From Croceimicrobium sp963974215 (lineage in GTDB: Bacteria > Bacteroidota > Bacteroidia > Flavobacteriales > Schleiferiaceae), in assembly GCA_963974215.1 (NCBI GenBank), contig CAXBBL010000011.1, forward strand, positions 62,001-126,000: a stretch of DNA of 64,000 nucleotides, read 5' to 3'. Positions 28,098-37,610 of the stretch are shown here, piece by piece (within the stretch, counting starts at the first letter, position 1; each line of letters opens with the position of its first letter). The position numbers and the translations under genes were made by a program. Below the pieces are notes generated by a model that was given only the letters and a program-made list of their open reading frames with translations, was not told where the DNA came from and ran no database searches.

Positions 28098-28862
28098 ATG
28101 ATAGACACGCATACCCATATATACCTAGATCGCTTTAAAGAGGATATTGACGCTATTTTGGAACGAGCAGAAACGGTTGGGGTAGAGCGTTTTTACCTTC
28201 CTAATATTGACAAAGAAAGTATCGCCGACCTAAAAGCTTTAGCTGCCGCTCATCCCCAAATTTATCCGATGATGGGCCTCCACCCTAGTCACGTTAAAGA
28301 AGATTGGCAAGAGCAGTTGGCCGCAGTTTGGGAAGAGCTAGAGGGCGAAACGAAATACTTTGCAGTAGGCGAAATTGGTATTGACCTGTACTGGGATAAA
28401 ACCTTTATTGCTGAGCAACAAGAAGCTTTTCGCAGGCAGATTCGCAAGGCCAAAGAAATGCATTTACCCATTGTTATTCACTGTCGTGATGCATTTGATG
28501 AGACTTTTGAGGTTTTAGAAGCAGAAGCGGATGAGCAGCTATTTGGCATTTTTCACTGTTTCACCGGTAATTTAGAACAAGCCCGACGCGCATTGGCTTT
28601 AAATCTAAAACTAGGTATTGGCGGAGTCGTTACTTTTAAAAACGGTGGTTTAGATAAAGTGGTGGCCGAATTAAAAACCGAAGATTTAGTTTTGGAAACC
28701 GATGCACCCTTTTTAGCGCCTGCACCCTTTCGGGGGAAGCGTAATGAGCCGGCATATTTGGAGCAAATTGCCCAGAAGATTGCCGATATACATCAGGTTT
28801 CTAAAGAAGAAGTGGCACGCATCACCACTGAAAATGCCTTAAAAATATTCGGACATGAGTAG
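28098..28862 (+). CDS. tatD: TatD family metal-dependent hydrolase
   Basis: A 254-residue TIM-barrel hydrolase of the TatD/YcfH family (DNase/3'-5' exonuclease activity is known for members). Metal ligands are visible as His5 and His7 (IDTHTH), Glu in GEIGIDLYW, His in IVIHCRDA and IFHCFTG, and Asp in LETDAPFLAP. The start at 28098 gives the standard N-terminus. The stop overlaps the start of the asparaginase gene (ATGAGTAG), so the two are translationally coupled. TatD gene followed by type I asparaginase gene is a recurrent order in Bacteroidota. Confidence 0.92.
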   Translation: MIDTHTHIYLDRFKEDIDAILERAETVGVERFYLPNIDKESIADLKALAAAHPQIYPMMGLHPSHVKEDWQEQLAAVWEELEGETKYFAVGEIGIDLYWDKTFIAEQQEAFRRQIRKAKEMHLPIVIHCRDAFDETFEVLEAEADEQLFGIFHCFTGNLEQARRALALNLKLGIGGVVTFKNGGLDKVVAELKTEDLVLETDAPFLAPAPFRGKRNEPAYLEQIAQKIADIHQVSKEEVARITTENALKIFGHE

Positions 28863-29883
28863 AGAAGCTAAAGTTCTAATGCTCTATACCGGCGGTACTA
28901 TTGGGATGATTCTCCAAGAAAATGGCTCCTATCATCCTTTCAGTTTAGCCAACCTTATGCTGCAAATTCCCGAGATTTCGCAGTTCGACTGCAGTATTGA
29001 TACCGATAGCTTCGATGAACCGATCGACTCTTCCAATATGCTGCCTGAACATTGGCAACGCATTGCGCTGCGCATTAAAGAGGATTATGGTATATACGAT
29101 GCTTTTTTAATTTTACATGGTTCCGATACCATGGCTTATACCTCATCTGCCCTGAGCTTTATGCTTGACAATTTGGGCAAACCCGTTATTTTAACGGGTA
29201 GCCAATTACCAATTGGTATTCCTCGTTCGGATGCGCGCGAAAACATTCTCAGTAGCTTAGAAATCGCCTTGGCTCGTAATGATGAAGGAGGCCCATTGGT
29301 GCCCGAAGTGGCAGTTTATTTTGAATATGACTTATACCGCGGCAATCGCGTGCAAAAGGTCAGCGCTCAAGATTTTGAAGCTTTTCAGTCGCCCAACTAC
29401 CCGAAATTAGCAGAGGCAGGCGTAAGTATAAAATACAATCGCAATTATATTGCCCGTGCTACGGCGGGCGCCTTACAAGTTAATCTAGATTTGGATCCAA
29501 GAGTGGGAATAATCCACTGCTTTCCAGGCATGACGGCGGAATTAGTACTACCCCAAATCTTAAACCCCCAAGTACAAGCTTTAATCATCCGCAGTTTTGG
29601 CGCGGGTAATGCTCCTAATCAGACTTGGCTCTTAGATGCCCTTGCACAGGTATGCAATAGCGGCAAACCCGTTATAAATGTCAGCCAGTGCTCGGCAGGT
29701 AATGTAGAAATGACCAAATACGAAGCGGGCCGAAAATACCATGAGATTGGCCTAATTGGCGCCGGCGACATGACTTTTGAAGCGGCCTTATGCAAGACCA
29801 TGTTTCTGCTCGGAAAGAATTTAAAAGGAGAAGAATTTAAGTTGGCTTTTTGCGATAACTTAAAAGGGGAAGTGAGTATTTAG
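28855..29883 (+). CDS. ansA: Type I L-asparaginase
   Basis: Hydrolyses asparagine to aspartate and ammonia in the cytoplasm; no signal peptide is present, consistent with type I. The 342-residue protein has the nucleophile motif YTGGTIGM (Thr12, Thr15) and the second threonine/aspartate block LHGSDTMAYTSSALSF. The C-terminal half, with SFGAGNAPN and SQCSAGNVEM, is typical of AnsA. It overlaps tatD by 8 bp. It ends convergent to the peptide-utilisation operon at 30002-38708, whose product pool (aspartate, isoaspartyl residues) is metabolically close. Confidence 0.93.
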   Translation: MSREAKVLMLYTGGTIGMILQENGSYHPFSLANLMLQIPEISQFDCSIDTDSFDEPIDSSNMLPEHWQRIALRIKEDYGIYDAFLILHGSDTMAYTSSALSFMLDNLGKPVILTGSQLPIGIPRSDARENILSSLEIALARNDEGGPLVPEVAVYFEYDLYRGNRVQKVSAQDFEAFQSPNYPKLAEAGVSIKYNRNYIARATAGALQVNLDLDPRVGIIHCFPGMTAELVLPQILNPQVQALIIRSFGAGNAPNQTWLLDALAQVCNSGKPVINVSQCSAGNVEMTKYEAGRKYHEIGLIGAGDMTFEAALCKTMFLLGKNLKGEEFKLAFCDNLKGEVSI

Positions 29884-29910
29884 GGTGGCTTTCAGCCTCC
29901 TTTTATTATT
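29883..29910 (+). terminator. Probable weak terminator after ansA
   Basis: A short imperfect hairpin (GGtGGCT / AGCCtCC) is followed by TTTTATTATT, right after the ansA stop codon. Confidence 0.45.
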
Positions 29911-30001
29911 CTATAAATAGTCCCTCATCGACCCGTTTGGCGCAGCCCGATAATTCTGTATCGTATCATTTAGAGCGCCTCTGACTAAAAGTAGACAAGT
30001 T

Positions 30002-31219
30002 TTAAAACATAACTTGAAACAATATCTCAGCGAAGCTTGACGAAGGTAAATTTTCGTTAGTTAAGGACGTATAAGCCAATTGTACTTTTGCGGCATTGCC
30101 TTTCAATTGCTTAGACAATCCTAGTGACCAGCCCGTTTGCCGTTTAATTATAGAAGCAGCATTAAGGTCAAACTCAGGGCTTAACCCAAAGTATCGTGCA
30201 TCAATGCCATAACCTCTACGACTAAGGTAACCTGCTTGCACATTAAAAGCACTACCCAAAGCCAAGTACTCACTTATTTCGGTTGCTAATAAAGCATCTG
30301 AAGCCGTTTCACTACGGAAGGTTCCGTCCAAGTTAGTAGCCGTGGCAACCACATATTCTCCTAAAAAGGAGAATCCTTTATACTTCATCAATACATCACT
30401 GTATACTTGGCGGTAATCGGGCTGCTGAAAGCCACCTGTGCTATTGTAAAGGTTGAATAAATTATGTCCCTCACCTCTCGCTCCGCTGGCGCCATCATTA
30501 AAACTTGCAGCGCCACCGAGGACCATTTTCAAAGATTCTTCCCGGGCGAAATCAGCAATGGACTCTTCATTACCGGAAGCAAATTGCCCCAGAGGATAAA
30601 CATCTAGACGCGCGGCATACTTGAAGCCACCTTGATCAATATCTCTTGAATCGGTCCCGAAAGAATTGCGACCATCACCAGAGGTAATTGCAATTTGCGG
30701 TTTAATACCGAAGGCTTCACCACCTATATAATAATCCACATAGAGTCCTAGCTCACGCCCAGAATTGCTAAAAGCCGCACTCAGCAAACTACGTCCGGGA
30801 TATTGCAAATGAGTTTCCATTATTTGCATCTCACGGTTATTGGCAATATTTTGCTTCTGCCCTACATAAATGTTCATCTTTTCAGTAGGATGAAATCCTA
30901 TCCATGCATCTAATAAGGGGTCTGATAAGCTAAAATCTAATTGAATGAAAAAACTTACATTTTCTTCTTTCATTTTCCCGCCAAGATTAAAATAGGAGCG
31001 ACGAGAATTGAGATAAAAATCGGCATCCGAACCTTCAACATTTTCCATACCAATGTAGGGCTGCACCATTCCGCCAATGCGAAACTGATAAGCATCATCG
31101 TTAAACGAAAACAGGAGGCCAGATCCCAATTCAAATTTAGCCTCACTTTTACTAGGCTTAATTTGCGCAGTTGCCACGGCAGTGGAAGCAAGCAGAACGA
31201 GTAAAATATTCTTAGTCAT
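30002..31219 (-). CDS. Phosphate-selective porin O/P-like outer-membrane protein
   Basis: A 405-residue exported protein with a signal peptide (ends near ATAQ, residue 19) and a beta-barrel matching the porin O/P family: FRIGGMVQPYIGMEN, an NSRRSYFNLGG strand, FFIQLDFS, and a terminal strand ending in QVMF. It would form a diffusion channel; phosphate selectivity should not be assumed from the family name. It is the last gene of a seven-gene minus-strand run and lies 13 bp after the M14 carboxypeptidase gene. A second porin of the same family is encoded two genes upstream, so the operon has two barrels flanking a secreted peptidase. Confidence 0.83.
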   Translation of the reverse strand: MTKNILLVLLASTAVATAQIKPSKSEAKFELGSGLLFSFNDDAYQFRIGGMVQPYIGMENVEGSDADFYLNSRRSYFNLGGKMKEENVSFFIQLDFSLSDPLLDAWIGFHPTEKMNIYVGQKQNIANNREMQIMETHLQYPGRSLLSAAFSNSGRELGLYVDYYIGGEAFGIKPQIAITSGDGRNSFGTDSRDIDQGGFKYAARLDVYPLGQFASGNEESIADFAREESLKMVLGGAASFNDGASGARGEGHNLFNLYNSTGGFQQPDYRQVYSDVLMKYKGFSFLGEYVVATATNLDGTFRSETASDALLATEISEYLALGSAFNVQAGYLSRRGYGIDARYFGLSPEFDLNAASIIKRQTGWSLGLSKQLKGNAAKVQLAYTSLTNENLPSSSFAEILFQVMF

Positions 31220-31232
31220 AATTAGATGATAC

Positions 31233-32789
31233 TTATTTTAAGCCTTGTATTTCTTTAGTTTTGAGATAGCGGTAAATCGGTAATTCTTCGCCTAAATCGG
31301 TTTTTATCACTTCAAAGTAAATAAAGCTACTGGTGGCCTCTGGTTCTAGCACTGCCGCCGATAAATTGCTTCTTCTTTGCTTTAAGCTAATAACATAAGT
31401 CCCAGCAGGAAAGCTCACCATTTTAATTTCCAATTTAGCTTCAACTTCCTGTGGATGAACACCTTCGTAAGAATGGGTCTTTCTATTATATTCGGTAATG
31501 GTATAAGCTTCAACCTCCATACTTTGGTCATTTGAAAGTTGTTGAATGCTCAGTCCCAGTGTTTTTAGTTTAGCTATCGCCGCTTCGTTACCGGGTAAAA
31601 TCAGATAGGCACTGGGCCTTTCTCTCTTCAAAGTTGCCTTCGAATGCAGGGCATCGCGAATTATAACCTCCATAGAGTCCAACTCATTCCTACCAATATC
31701 TATTACCGCTATTTTACCGGAGCGCAGCTTGCGGCTCGATTTAACCACAATTGCTTGCGCAGATGGGTTCTCTGTGCGTTCCAGTACCTGCTTAATTTGG
31801 TCAGCTTTTGCTTGCGCAGATTGTAAATAAGACTGAGCAATAGTGAAAGTAGTAAAAACCCTACGCTTATAAGATGTTCTGCCAATACCTACCCCGCGCA
31901 CTTCAATTAAAGTAGAAATACAATTTGATAAAGCGTAAGAGGTTGCACTCGATCGCGGATTTACCGCACCGAGATTAAAGTGGGTTTCACCATGATAATC
32001 GGTACTCGTTATATAATCGTAAGAGCTTAGACCATTTGCTTTAATCTTTTCCTTGGCGGGATTTACAAACTCCTTTTCTGTAAACTGACGTAGCTCTTGA
32101 GGTACATTTAAATTGCCCGAGTATAGAAACATTACATCATAGGCGGCAGTAATGCCCCACTCACTCATACGTGCAAAATCGCGACGAAAAGGACGGTATT
32201 CGTGGAAATCTAATGCGACATCGGGACCAAAGTCATTAAAAGCCTGCTTTAAGCTTACCGATTCGGGAGCGTTTAATTTGGTTTGATCGCGGTTTAAGTC
32301 TAAGCCATTTGCGGCATAACGGTCTTGCTTTTCATAACCGTCAATATTAGCCATTGGTATAATTTGCAGCGTAATATCATCGAGTAATAATTGTTGTTCT
32401 GGATCTTCCAACAAGCGATCTATTAAATAGAGTAAGCCTTCCGTGCTGGCGGGTTCATTTCCATGTAAACCCCCTTGCATCCAAACCTTAGTTTTCTTTT
32501 TGTCAGACTTTCCATTACTCAAACTTAGCATTGGAATTTTTTTGCCTTTTTGGCTTTCGCCAATAAAGGTGTAGCTAATCAATTCGGGATGCGCGCTTAC
32601 TTTTTCATTAATAAAGGCCATCAGCTCATCATAGCTGGTAAAACCTTTCTTTTTCGCAAAAGCCGGAGTATTAATCTCCAAATCGAAATCGGGGAAAAAT
32701 TTTTCCGTAAGCTTTTTACCTTGTGGACTAAACTGGGCGTTTACCACAAAAGAGAAAATAAGGAGGAATATAGATAGTGTTCTTTTCAT
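31233..32789 (-). CDS. Secreted M14 family zinc carboxypeptidase
   Basis: A 518-residue exported metallopeptidase. A signal peptide (residues 1-18, VVNAQ) is followed by an M14 domain. Zinc ligands are in GGLHGNEPAST (HxxE). Substrate-binding NR is in LDLNRDQ, the third zinc His in DFHEYRP, and the catalytic Glu in LIEVRGVG. The C-terminal ~170 residues form an extra beta-rich domain. It should act in the periplasm on C-terminal residues of peptides. It sits between two porin genes (1-bp and 13-bp gaps) in the IadA/DcuC operon, which suggests it trims imported peptides. Confidence 0.88.
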   Translation of the reverse strand: MKRTLSIFLLIFSFVVNAQFSPQGKKLTEKFFPDFDLEINTPAFAKKKGFTSYDELMAFINEKVSAHPELISYTFIGESQKGKKIPMLSLSNGKSDKKKTKVWMQGGLHGNEPASTEGLLYLIDRLLEDPEQQLLLDDITLQIIPMANIDGYEKQDRYAANGLDLNRDQTKLNAPESVSLKQAFNDFGPDVALDFHEYRPFRRDFARMSEWGITAAYDVMFLYSGNLNVPQELRQFTEKEFVNPAKEKIKANGLSSYDYITSTDYHGETHFNLGAVNPRSSATSYALSNCISTLIEVRGVGIGRTSYKRRVFTTFTIAQSYLQSAQAKADQIKQVLERTENPSAQAIVVKSSRKLRSGKIAVIDIGRNELDSMEVIIRDALHSKATLKRERPSAYLILPGNEAAIAKLKTLGLSIQQLSNDQSMEVEAYTITEYNRKTHSYEGVHPQEVEAKLEIKMVSFPAGTYVISLKQRRSNLSAAVLEPEATSSFIYFEVIKTDLGEELPIYRYLKTKEIQGLK

Positions 32790-32790
32790 T

Positions 32791-34107
32791 TTAGAATGCG
32801 AATGAAGTTGTTAGTCTAAAAATCCATTCATTCCCTTCTTTTGGACTGCTATCGATATAATTAGAACCGGCTTCCGCTTCAACATAATCAACTGAAGCTT
32901 GTACTTTGATACCGTAGTTTTTAGAGAAATACTGAGAGATCCCCAGGGTGTAATAGTTGGGACGATTATAAAAGGTTCCATTATTTAAAAAGGAGTGCTC
33001 ATCTGCTGAAAGGTGAGTATAGCGGGCATCTACTGAAAAGCGATTCTTAAATAAATAGCCCATCTGAATATTATATCCTCTACCCAACATCATTCTTCCC
33101 TTTACGTAGTTCTCTACATCTTCTACCCCATCTACCGTAAAGCTAGAAGCTAGACTACCATCATTTCGCTGGCGTTGAGTGATATCGGTGGGCACTGTGG
33201 CCGTGGTATAAACAAATTCGCCTACTGCAGAAAAGCCTTTGTATTTGAATAAGAAATCGATTCCCAATTTGCTAAAACTTGGCAGGGAATATTCACCTTT
33301 ATCATTAAGATATAAAATTGCACCACTTTCGCGTCCACGGCGGCTACTCATGCGATCATTATAACTGTAGGCGACGCCAATTACCAAGCGTGGTACTAGC
33401 TCTCGCATTATATCAACCTCGTGATATTGACCCATATTGGTGAATAATCCAAAGGGTAAAAAATCTAAACGGCCTCCATATTTCAAACCACCGAAATCTG
33501 CCCCAAATACATTGAGTCCATCGCCATTGGTTAGAACTAAACTAGGCTTTAAATACATCCCTCCATCCAAGGGTACGGTACCATCTATGAAAATTCCAAA
33601 TTCACGAATGGTACTAAAAGCAGATGTTACTCTGCTCCGTTCCACCAGTTGCAAGGTTTGCGAACGAATGAGGAGCTCCCTACTATCCGTAGGTGTGTTT
33701 TTTTGGCCTAGACGGATGCGCCAGCGGTCAACAAATTCGTATCCTACCCAAGCATCCATCAAAAATTGAGGTGATATAGTCTCTACTTCTCCTGTTCCAC
33801 TTAGGTCTACCTGAATTCGCCAAGAAAGACGTGATTGGGGGTCGTCCCCGGTTAAACGTAGACGAGCCCGGCGCATTCTAAATCGAGCGGCATTAGTGGT
33901 TATCGTAGGGTCTTCAAAAGAGGTGACGTCTAAAAAGGGCTGGAGATAACCTACTATTTTTATCGAATAGTCATCTTTAGCTTCAAAATGAAGCCCATCG
34001 CCGAAAGAATATTTTTGCAATCTAATACCTTGCGCAAAAGCCGAGCTTATCAGCAAAGCGCAGATAAAAGTTAAGATGTATTTTGGATAGGGTAACTTGG
34101 TTTCCAT
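32791..34107 (-). CDS. Porin O/P-like outer-membrane protein
   Basis: A 438-residue exported beta-barrel protein with a signal peptide ending at SAFAQ (residue 25). The barrel resembles the other porin of this operon: IVGYLQPFLDV, RFRMRRARLRLTG, LSWRIQVDLSG, and a C-terminal strand RLTTSFAF ending in Phe. It would admit small anionic solutes or peptides across the outer membrane. The gene is 5 bp after iadA and 1 bp before the M14 peptidase gene, so expression is tightly linked. Confidence 0.83.
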   Translation of the reverse strand: METKLPYPKYILTFICALLISSAFAQGIRLQKYSFGDGLHFEAKDDYSIKIVGYLQPFLDVTSFEDPTITTNAARFRMRRARLRLTGDDPQSRLSWRIQVDLSGTGEVETISPQFLMDAWVGYEFVDRWRIRLGQKNTPTDSRELLIRSQTLQLVERSRVTSAFSTIREFGIFIDGTVPLDGGMYLKPSLVLTNGDGLNVFGADFGGLKYGGRLDFLPFGLFTNMGQYHEVDIMRELVPRLVIGVAYSYNDRMSSRRGRESGAILYLNDKGEYSLPSFSKLGIDFLFKYKGFSAVGEFVYTTATVPTDITQRQRNDGSLASSFTVDGVEDVENYVKGRMMLGRGYNIQMGYLFKNRFSVDARYTHLSADEHSFLNNGTFYNRPNYYTLGISQYFSKNYGIKVQASVDYVEAEAGSNYIDSSPKEGNEWIFRLTTSFAF

Positions 34108-34112
34108 GGGCT

Positions 34113-35246
34113 CTAATCAAAGCTGTTTTTTGCAATCACTTTACCTTCGTCCATCATTTGTTTGCCACCACTAAATACTTCGGTAAGTTGAAAGGATTCG
34201 TCAAAAAAGCAGAAGTCGGCATCTCTACCAATCTCAATTTCGCCCTTCTGACTTAGGCCAAGGTTTTTCGCTGGGTTAGAACTTACAATTTTAAAGGCAT
34301 CACTAGTTGATAAGCCATCTTGAATCAATTTTACGGCTTGTTCTAGGTTTAGTTGGAAGGATGCTCTTTTGAAACCAATTAATTTCCCGTTTGCATCTTT
34401 TTTATCCAGTCCCGCATTACCATCACTGCTAAAAGTTAAATAATCAATTCCCGCTCCTTGATCTAGAGCATATTGTATAGCTTTATAAGGCTCAATATAA
34501 TTAGTTCCTCCGGTAGAAATATCAATCATTCCACCCATCTTAGCGAAGACTATTCCCTGATCTATTAAATCTTTCGTGCGCGCCATGTGCGTAGGAGATA
34601 TATTCTCAATAGGAAATTCATGGTCTTTCACAATCCTCAAAAGCGTATCAATTTTTGAATTTAGCGCACCAAGGTGGATATGTAAGATACCTTTCTTTTT
34701 TGCGATCATACCGCCTACCCTGACTTGCCTTAGCAAATGCAATAACTCTAAATCGGTTGGATAGGAAGACCGTACATCAGAAATGGCAATCTTACAGCCC
34801 AAAACCTTATCGATAAAAATCATTTCATCTTGCACATTCGAAGTGATATGCATGGGTTCTAGTCCGAAATAGCCCGTGTACATGTAGGCCGTAACTCCTT
34901 CCATTTCCAAAGATTTGGCCTTGGCATACAATGTTTTAATACCACGAGTCGACCCATCAGTACCTAATAAGCCTACTACAGTCGTACTCCCACAGGAAAT
35001 AAGATCCGTCATTGATATTTCAGGAGTCATGGATGAAAAACCGTGTTTTCCGCCAGCCCCAATAATATGAATATGCTGATCCACTAAGCCGGGAGTCATG
35101 GTTTTACCTTGCGCATCCCAAACCGTAAAGGCCTTATTACTGTCTATCTGATCTTCGATAGCTAGTATTTTTCCACCTCCAATTAATAGATCTTTCTGTC
35201 CTAAAGCTTGGGGAGCGTACATGTTGGCGTTTTTTATAAGAAGCAT
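34113..35246 (-). CDS. iadA: Isoaspartyl dipeptidase (beta-aspartyl-peptidase), amidohydrolase family
   Basis: IadA hydrolyses beta-aspartyl (isoaspartyl) dipeptides in the cytoplasm. The 377-residue amidohydrolase has the binuclear metal site: HIH at residues 58-60, a carbamylated-Lys candidate in GCKIAISDVRSS, His in LHIHLG and PTHMART, and the catalytic Asp in FSSDGNAG. GLLGTDGSTRG and the YTGYFGLEP segment match E. coli IadA landmarks. It lies 2 bp after the DcuC-like transporter gene. Its presence suggests the operon handles peptides with beta-linked aspartate. Confidence 0.9.
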   Translation of the reverse strand: MLLIKNANMYAPQALGQKDLLIGGGKILAIEDQIDSNKAFTVWDAQGKTMTPGLVDQHIHIIGAGGKHGFSSMTPEISMTDLISCGSTTVVGLLGTDGSTRGIKTLYAKAKSLEMEGVTAYMYTGYFGLEPMHITSNVQDEMIFIDKVLGCKIAISDVRSSYPTDLELLHLLRQVRVGGMIAKKKGILHIHLGALNSKIDTLLRIVKDHEFPIENISPTHMARTKDLIDQGIVFAKMGGMIDISTGGTNYIEPYKAIQYALDQGAGIDYLTFSSDGNAGLDKKDANGKLIGFKRASFQLNLEQAVKLIQDGLSTSDAFKIVSSNPAKNLGLSQKGEIEIGRDADFCFFDESFQLTEVFSGGKQMMDEGKVIAKNSFD

Positions 35247-35248
35247 AT

Positions 35249-36613
35249 TTAAATAAAATGATAGATTAACATTATAAGCAAAGCAGTTAGGAGTGGAATG
35301 AGATTTCTGCGGACAATTTGAAGGGTGCTTACTTGGGCTATTTCTGCTGTAGCAATTAATACCCCAGCAACGGGAGAAACCGTTCTACCCATAGAAGCCG
35401 CAAAATTCATGGGAAGAATTAAATAAGCGCTTTTCACGCCAAACTTGGCCGCAATATTGGGGATTAGTGGCCCAAAAGCAAAGAAGGCAGCATTACCGCT
35501 ACCCATAAGCATGGCGGCCGCAAAAATCATTATCGTCATTACAATGCCGATACCAATGGCATTTAAACCAATGCTATTGGATAATTCCAATAGACCTCTA
35601 ATTAGTCCCAACTCAATAAGCCCTTGGGAGAAAATATCAGCCGCAATAATTAAGGTTACTACGGTTTTAAAAATATTACCCATTCCATTCCAAAATAATT
35701 TGAGGGAAGCTAACACCTGTTTAAGATTTTTATGACGTACTAACTCGAAAAGCAAAGCCACAAAAAGACTAATAAACATGGCGGTGGTCGTTTCTAATTT
35801 AATGGGAGGATCAAAGAGCTTACTTAAATCAGAAAAGAGGATAAGTAACAGAATGGGTAATACTGGAATTATGGCATAAATAGCAGGTGCTTTTTTAAGT
35901 TCCTTGGTGCTTTCGCTCTCTTTTCTGCCTGAAGCATCTTGCGAAAGCTTCTTATCGAAATGACGATTCACAAAGTAATAACAAATAGCAAGCACTAAAC
36001 TCAGGGGCAAAACCAATGGAATCTGCTCTTGCACAAAATAATCAACTGCTGGTACTTTGATAATTTCCGCCGCTCTAACCGTCATAGCCGAGGCGGGCCC
36101 TAAACCAATTGCTGTAGATGCCGTAATTACCGAAACCGCACTCAATCGACTAACACCGAGGTTCAATAAAATGGGGAAGATTGAAGCCATTAGAAGAAGG
36201 CTTAATCCTGCCGCCGATGGTATGGCAACAAATAGCACTTGGCTAATAGGGATTACCGCTACCGCCGTTAGTTGCGGGTAATTGCGCAAAAGGGCTAAAG
36301 GCTTCATCGCTAATTCTACCAATGCTTTAGAGGCGCCGATATGTTCGATATAGGCTACGAACCCCCCAATTGCCATTATCATAAGACCAACGCCCATATT
36401 GGTTTTTCCAAAAGACTCACGTACTAATTGGAAAAGGTCGAAAGGATAAAAACCTGTTGCCGATTCAGCTTCAGTAGGCCCAGTGCCAAGTGCCTTTGCT
36501 ATAACTAACATGGCTAAGCCCGCGAGTAAAAGGACCGCATGTGGATAGTATTCATTTAACAGCATCCAAGCTACCAGAATTATGAATAAAACCGCAATAA
36601 TTGGACTTAGCAT
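35249..36613 (-). CDS. DcuC-like C4-dicarboxylate / carboxylate transporter
   Basis: A 454-residue polytopic inner-membrane protein with about 12 hydrophobic segments, matching the DcuC family of C4-dicarboxylate carriers. Landmarks are LMIMAIGGFVAYIEHIGASKAL, IPSAAGLSLLLMAS, TASTAIGLGPASAMTVRAAEI and a C-terminal NFAASMGRTVSPVAG. In the context of iadA (2 bp downstream), plausible substrates are aspartate, other acidic amino acids or small acidic peptides, but DcuC homologues also move succinate and fumarate. No signal peptide is present. Confidence 0.85.
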   Translation of the reverse strand: MLSPIIAVLFIILVAWMLLNEYYPHAVLLLAGLAMLVIAKALGTGPTEAESATGFYPFDLFQLVRESFGKTNMGVGLMIMAIGGFVAYIEHIGASKALVELAMKPLALLRNYPQLTAVAVIPISQVLFVAIPSAAGLSLLLMASIFPILLNLGVSRLSAVSVITASTAIGLGPASAMTVRAAEIIKVPAVDYFVQEQIPLVLPLSLVLAICYYFVNRHFDKKLSQDASGRKESESTKELKKAPAIYAIIPVLPILLLILFSDLSKLFDPPIKLETTTAMFISLFVALLFELVRHKNLKQVLASLKLFWNGMGNIFKTVVTLIIAADIFSQGLIELGLIRGLLELSNSIGLNAIGIGIVMTIMIFAAAMLMGSGNAAFFAFGPLIPNIAAKFGVKSAYLILPMNFAASMGRTVSPVAGVLIATAEIAQVSTLQIVRRNLIPLLTALLIMLIYHFI

Positions 36614-36626
36614 ATTCTGTATTCAA

Positions 36627-37574
36627 TCAAAAAGATGAGCCGTCTATTTTTGTTCCTGGAGAGAAAAGCAAGGGAGTATTTACGCCATGCTGTTCAAATT
36701 CACCGGTTATATCAGGATTGCGCGTATAGCTCTCGTTGGGGTTATCAGAAAAAGGAGCAATATCAAACATTACAAGCTCATTACCATCTGCATCGTAGAG
36801 ATAGGCAATATCGCCAGCATTATTAAGGTTCATATTACCGGTTGTACTAGTAACCACGGTGGCCCCACCAAAATTACCGGTAGGATTTCCTCCCCCAAAT
36901 AACACTAAAGCCTTACCTGGCTGCAATATGGTACCGACTGCAAAAACGTGACGCGGAACGTTGTCTGTTAAAGCTTGACTATCATAAACCCTAAAGTTAG
37001 ATAGGTCAGCTTCGCGAGCACCCGCATTATAGATTTCGATAAATTCATCCTCAGCTTGAGAGTATGAGCCATCCCCATTTGCATCTCCTTCTAAACCGTT
37101 ATTGGAAGGATCGTATAAAACTTCATTAAAGAGCAAGTTTAAAGCGGCGGGTGATTCATCGTCTTCAATGGACAATACCAAAGTTTGCGGTTCAAATTGA
37201 CCATTGCTAACAGCTGCTATTTGTATTATTACTGATCTATTGCCATTTAACTGACTATCATCAATAGCAGACAAGGTGATGGAGGCTGTTACGCTTCCAG
37301 CTGGCACCAACAATTGTGAGGCAGAAAGATTGTAATCGACACCCTGAATAGCCGATCCCGCTAACGAAAAGCTGATGCTTACATCACTACTAAAGGAAGA
37401 CGATAAACTTGCTATAATATCTGCGCTGCCGCCATTTTCGAGAATACTGAGACTACTTAGCGATACTGTTACCTCTGGGCCGTCGCCAGTATTTGGCCCA
37501 GCTACATCATCCGTTTCACATGTAGTAAAAAGGAAGACCATAGCCAAACCGAATAGTTGAATTCGATTTATCAT
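36627..37574 (-). CDS. Surface lipoprotein with Calx-beta and lamin-tail domains
   Basis: A 315-residue predicted lipoprotein. The N-terminal signal ends in a lipobox-like FLFTTC, and the Cys is followed by acidic residues (ETDD), a feature associated with lipoprotein surface export in Bacteroidota. A Calx-beta-like domain (about 33-135, VSLSSLSILENGGSADIIA) is followed by a lamin-tail (LTD) domain (about 147-275, FNEVLYDP...FIEIYNAG). An EF-hand-like loop, DANGDGSYSQAE, is inserted. The LTD part is paralogous to that of the gene upstream. The gene is 13 bp before the DcuC-like gene; function unknown, possibly ligand or DNA/nucleotide binding at the surface. Confidence 0.75.
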   Translation of the reverse strand: MINRIQLFGLAMVFLFTTCETDDVAGPNTGDGPEVTVSLSSLSILENGGSADIIASLSSSFSSDVSISFSLAGSAIQGVDYNLSASQLLVPAGSVTASITLSAIDDSQLNGNRSVIIQIAAVSNGQFEPQTLVLSIEDDESPAALNLLFNEVLYDPSNNGLEGDANGDGSYSQAEDEFIEIYNAGAREADLSNFRVYDSQALTDNVPRHVFAVGTILQPGKALVLFGGGNPTGNFGGATVVTSTTGNMNLNNAGDIAYLYDADGNELVMFDIAPFSDNPNESYTRNPDITGEFEQHGVNTPLLFSPGTKIDGSSF

Positions 37575-37610
37575 AAAATAGTGGACTTATAGAGTCAGAT
37601 TGAATGCTTG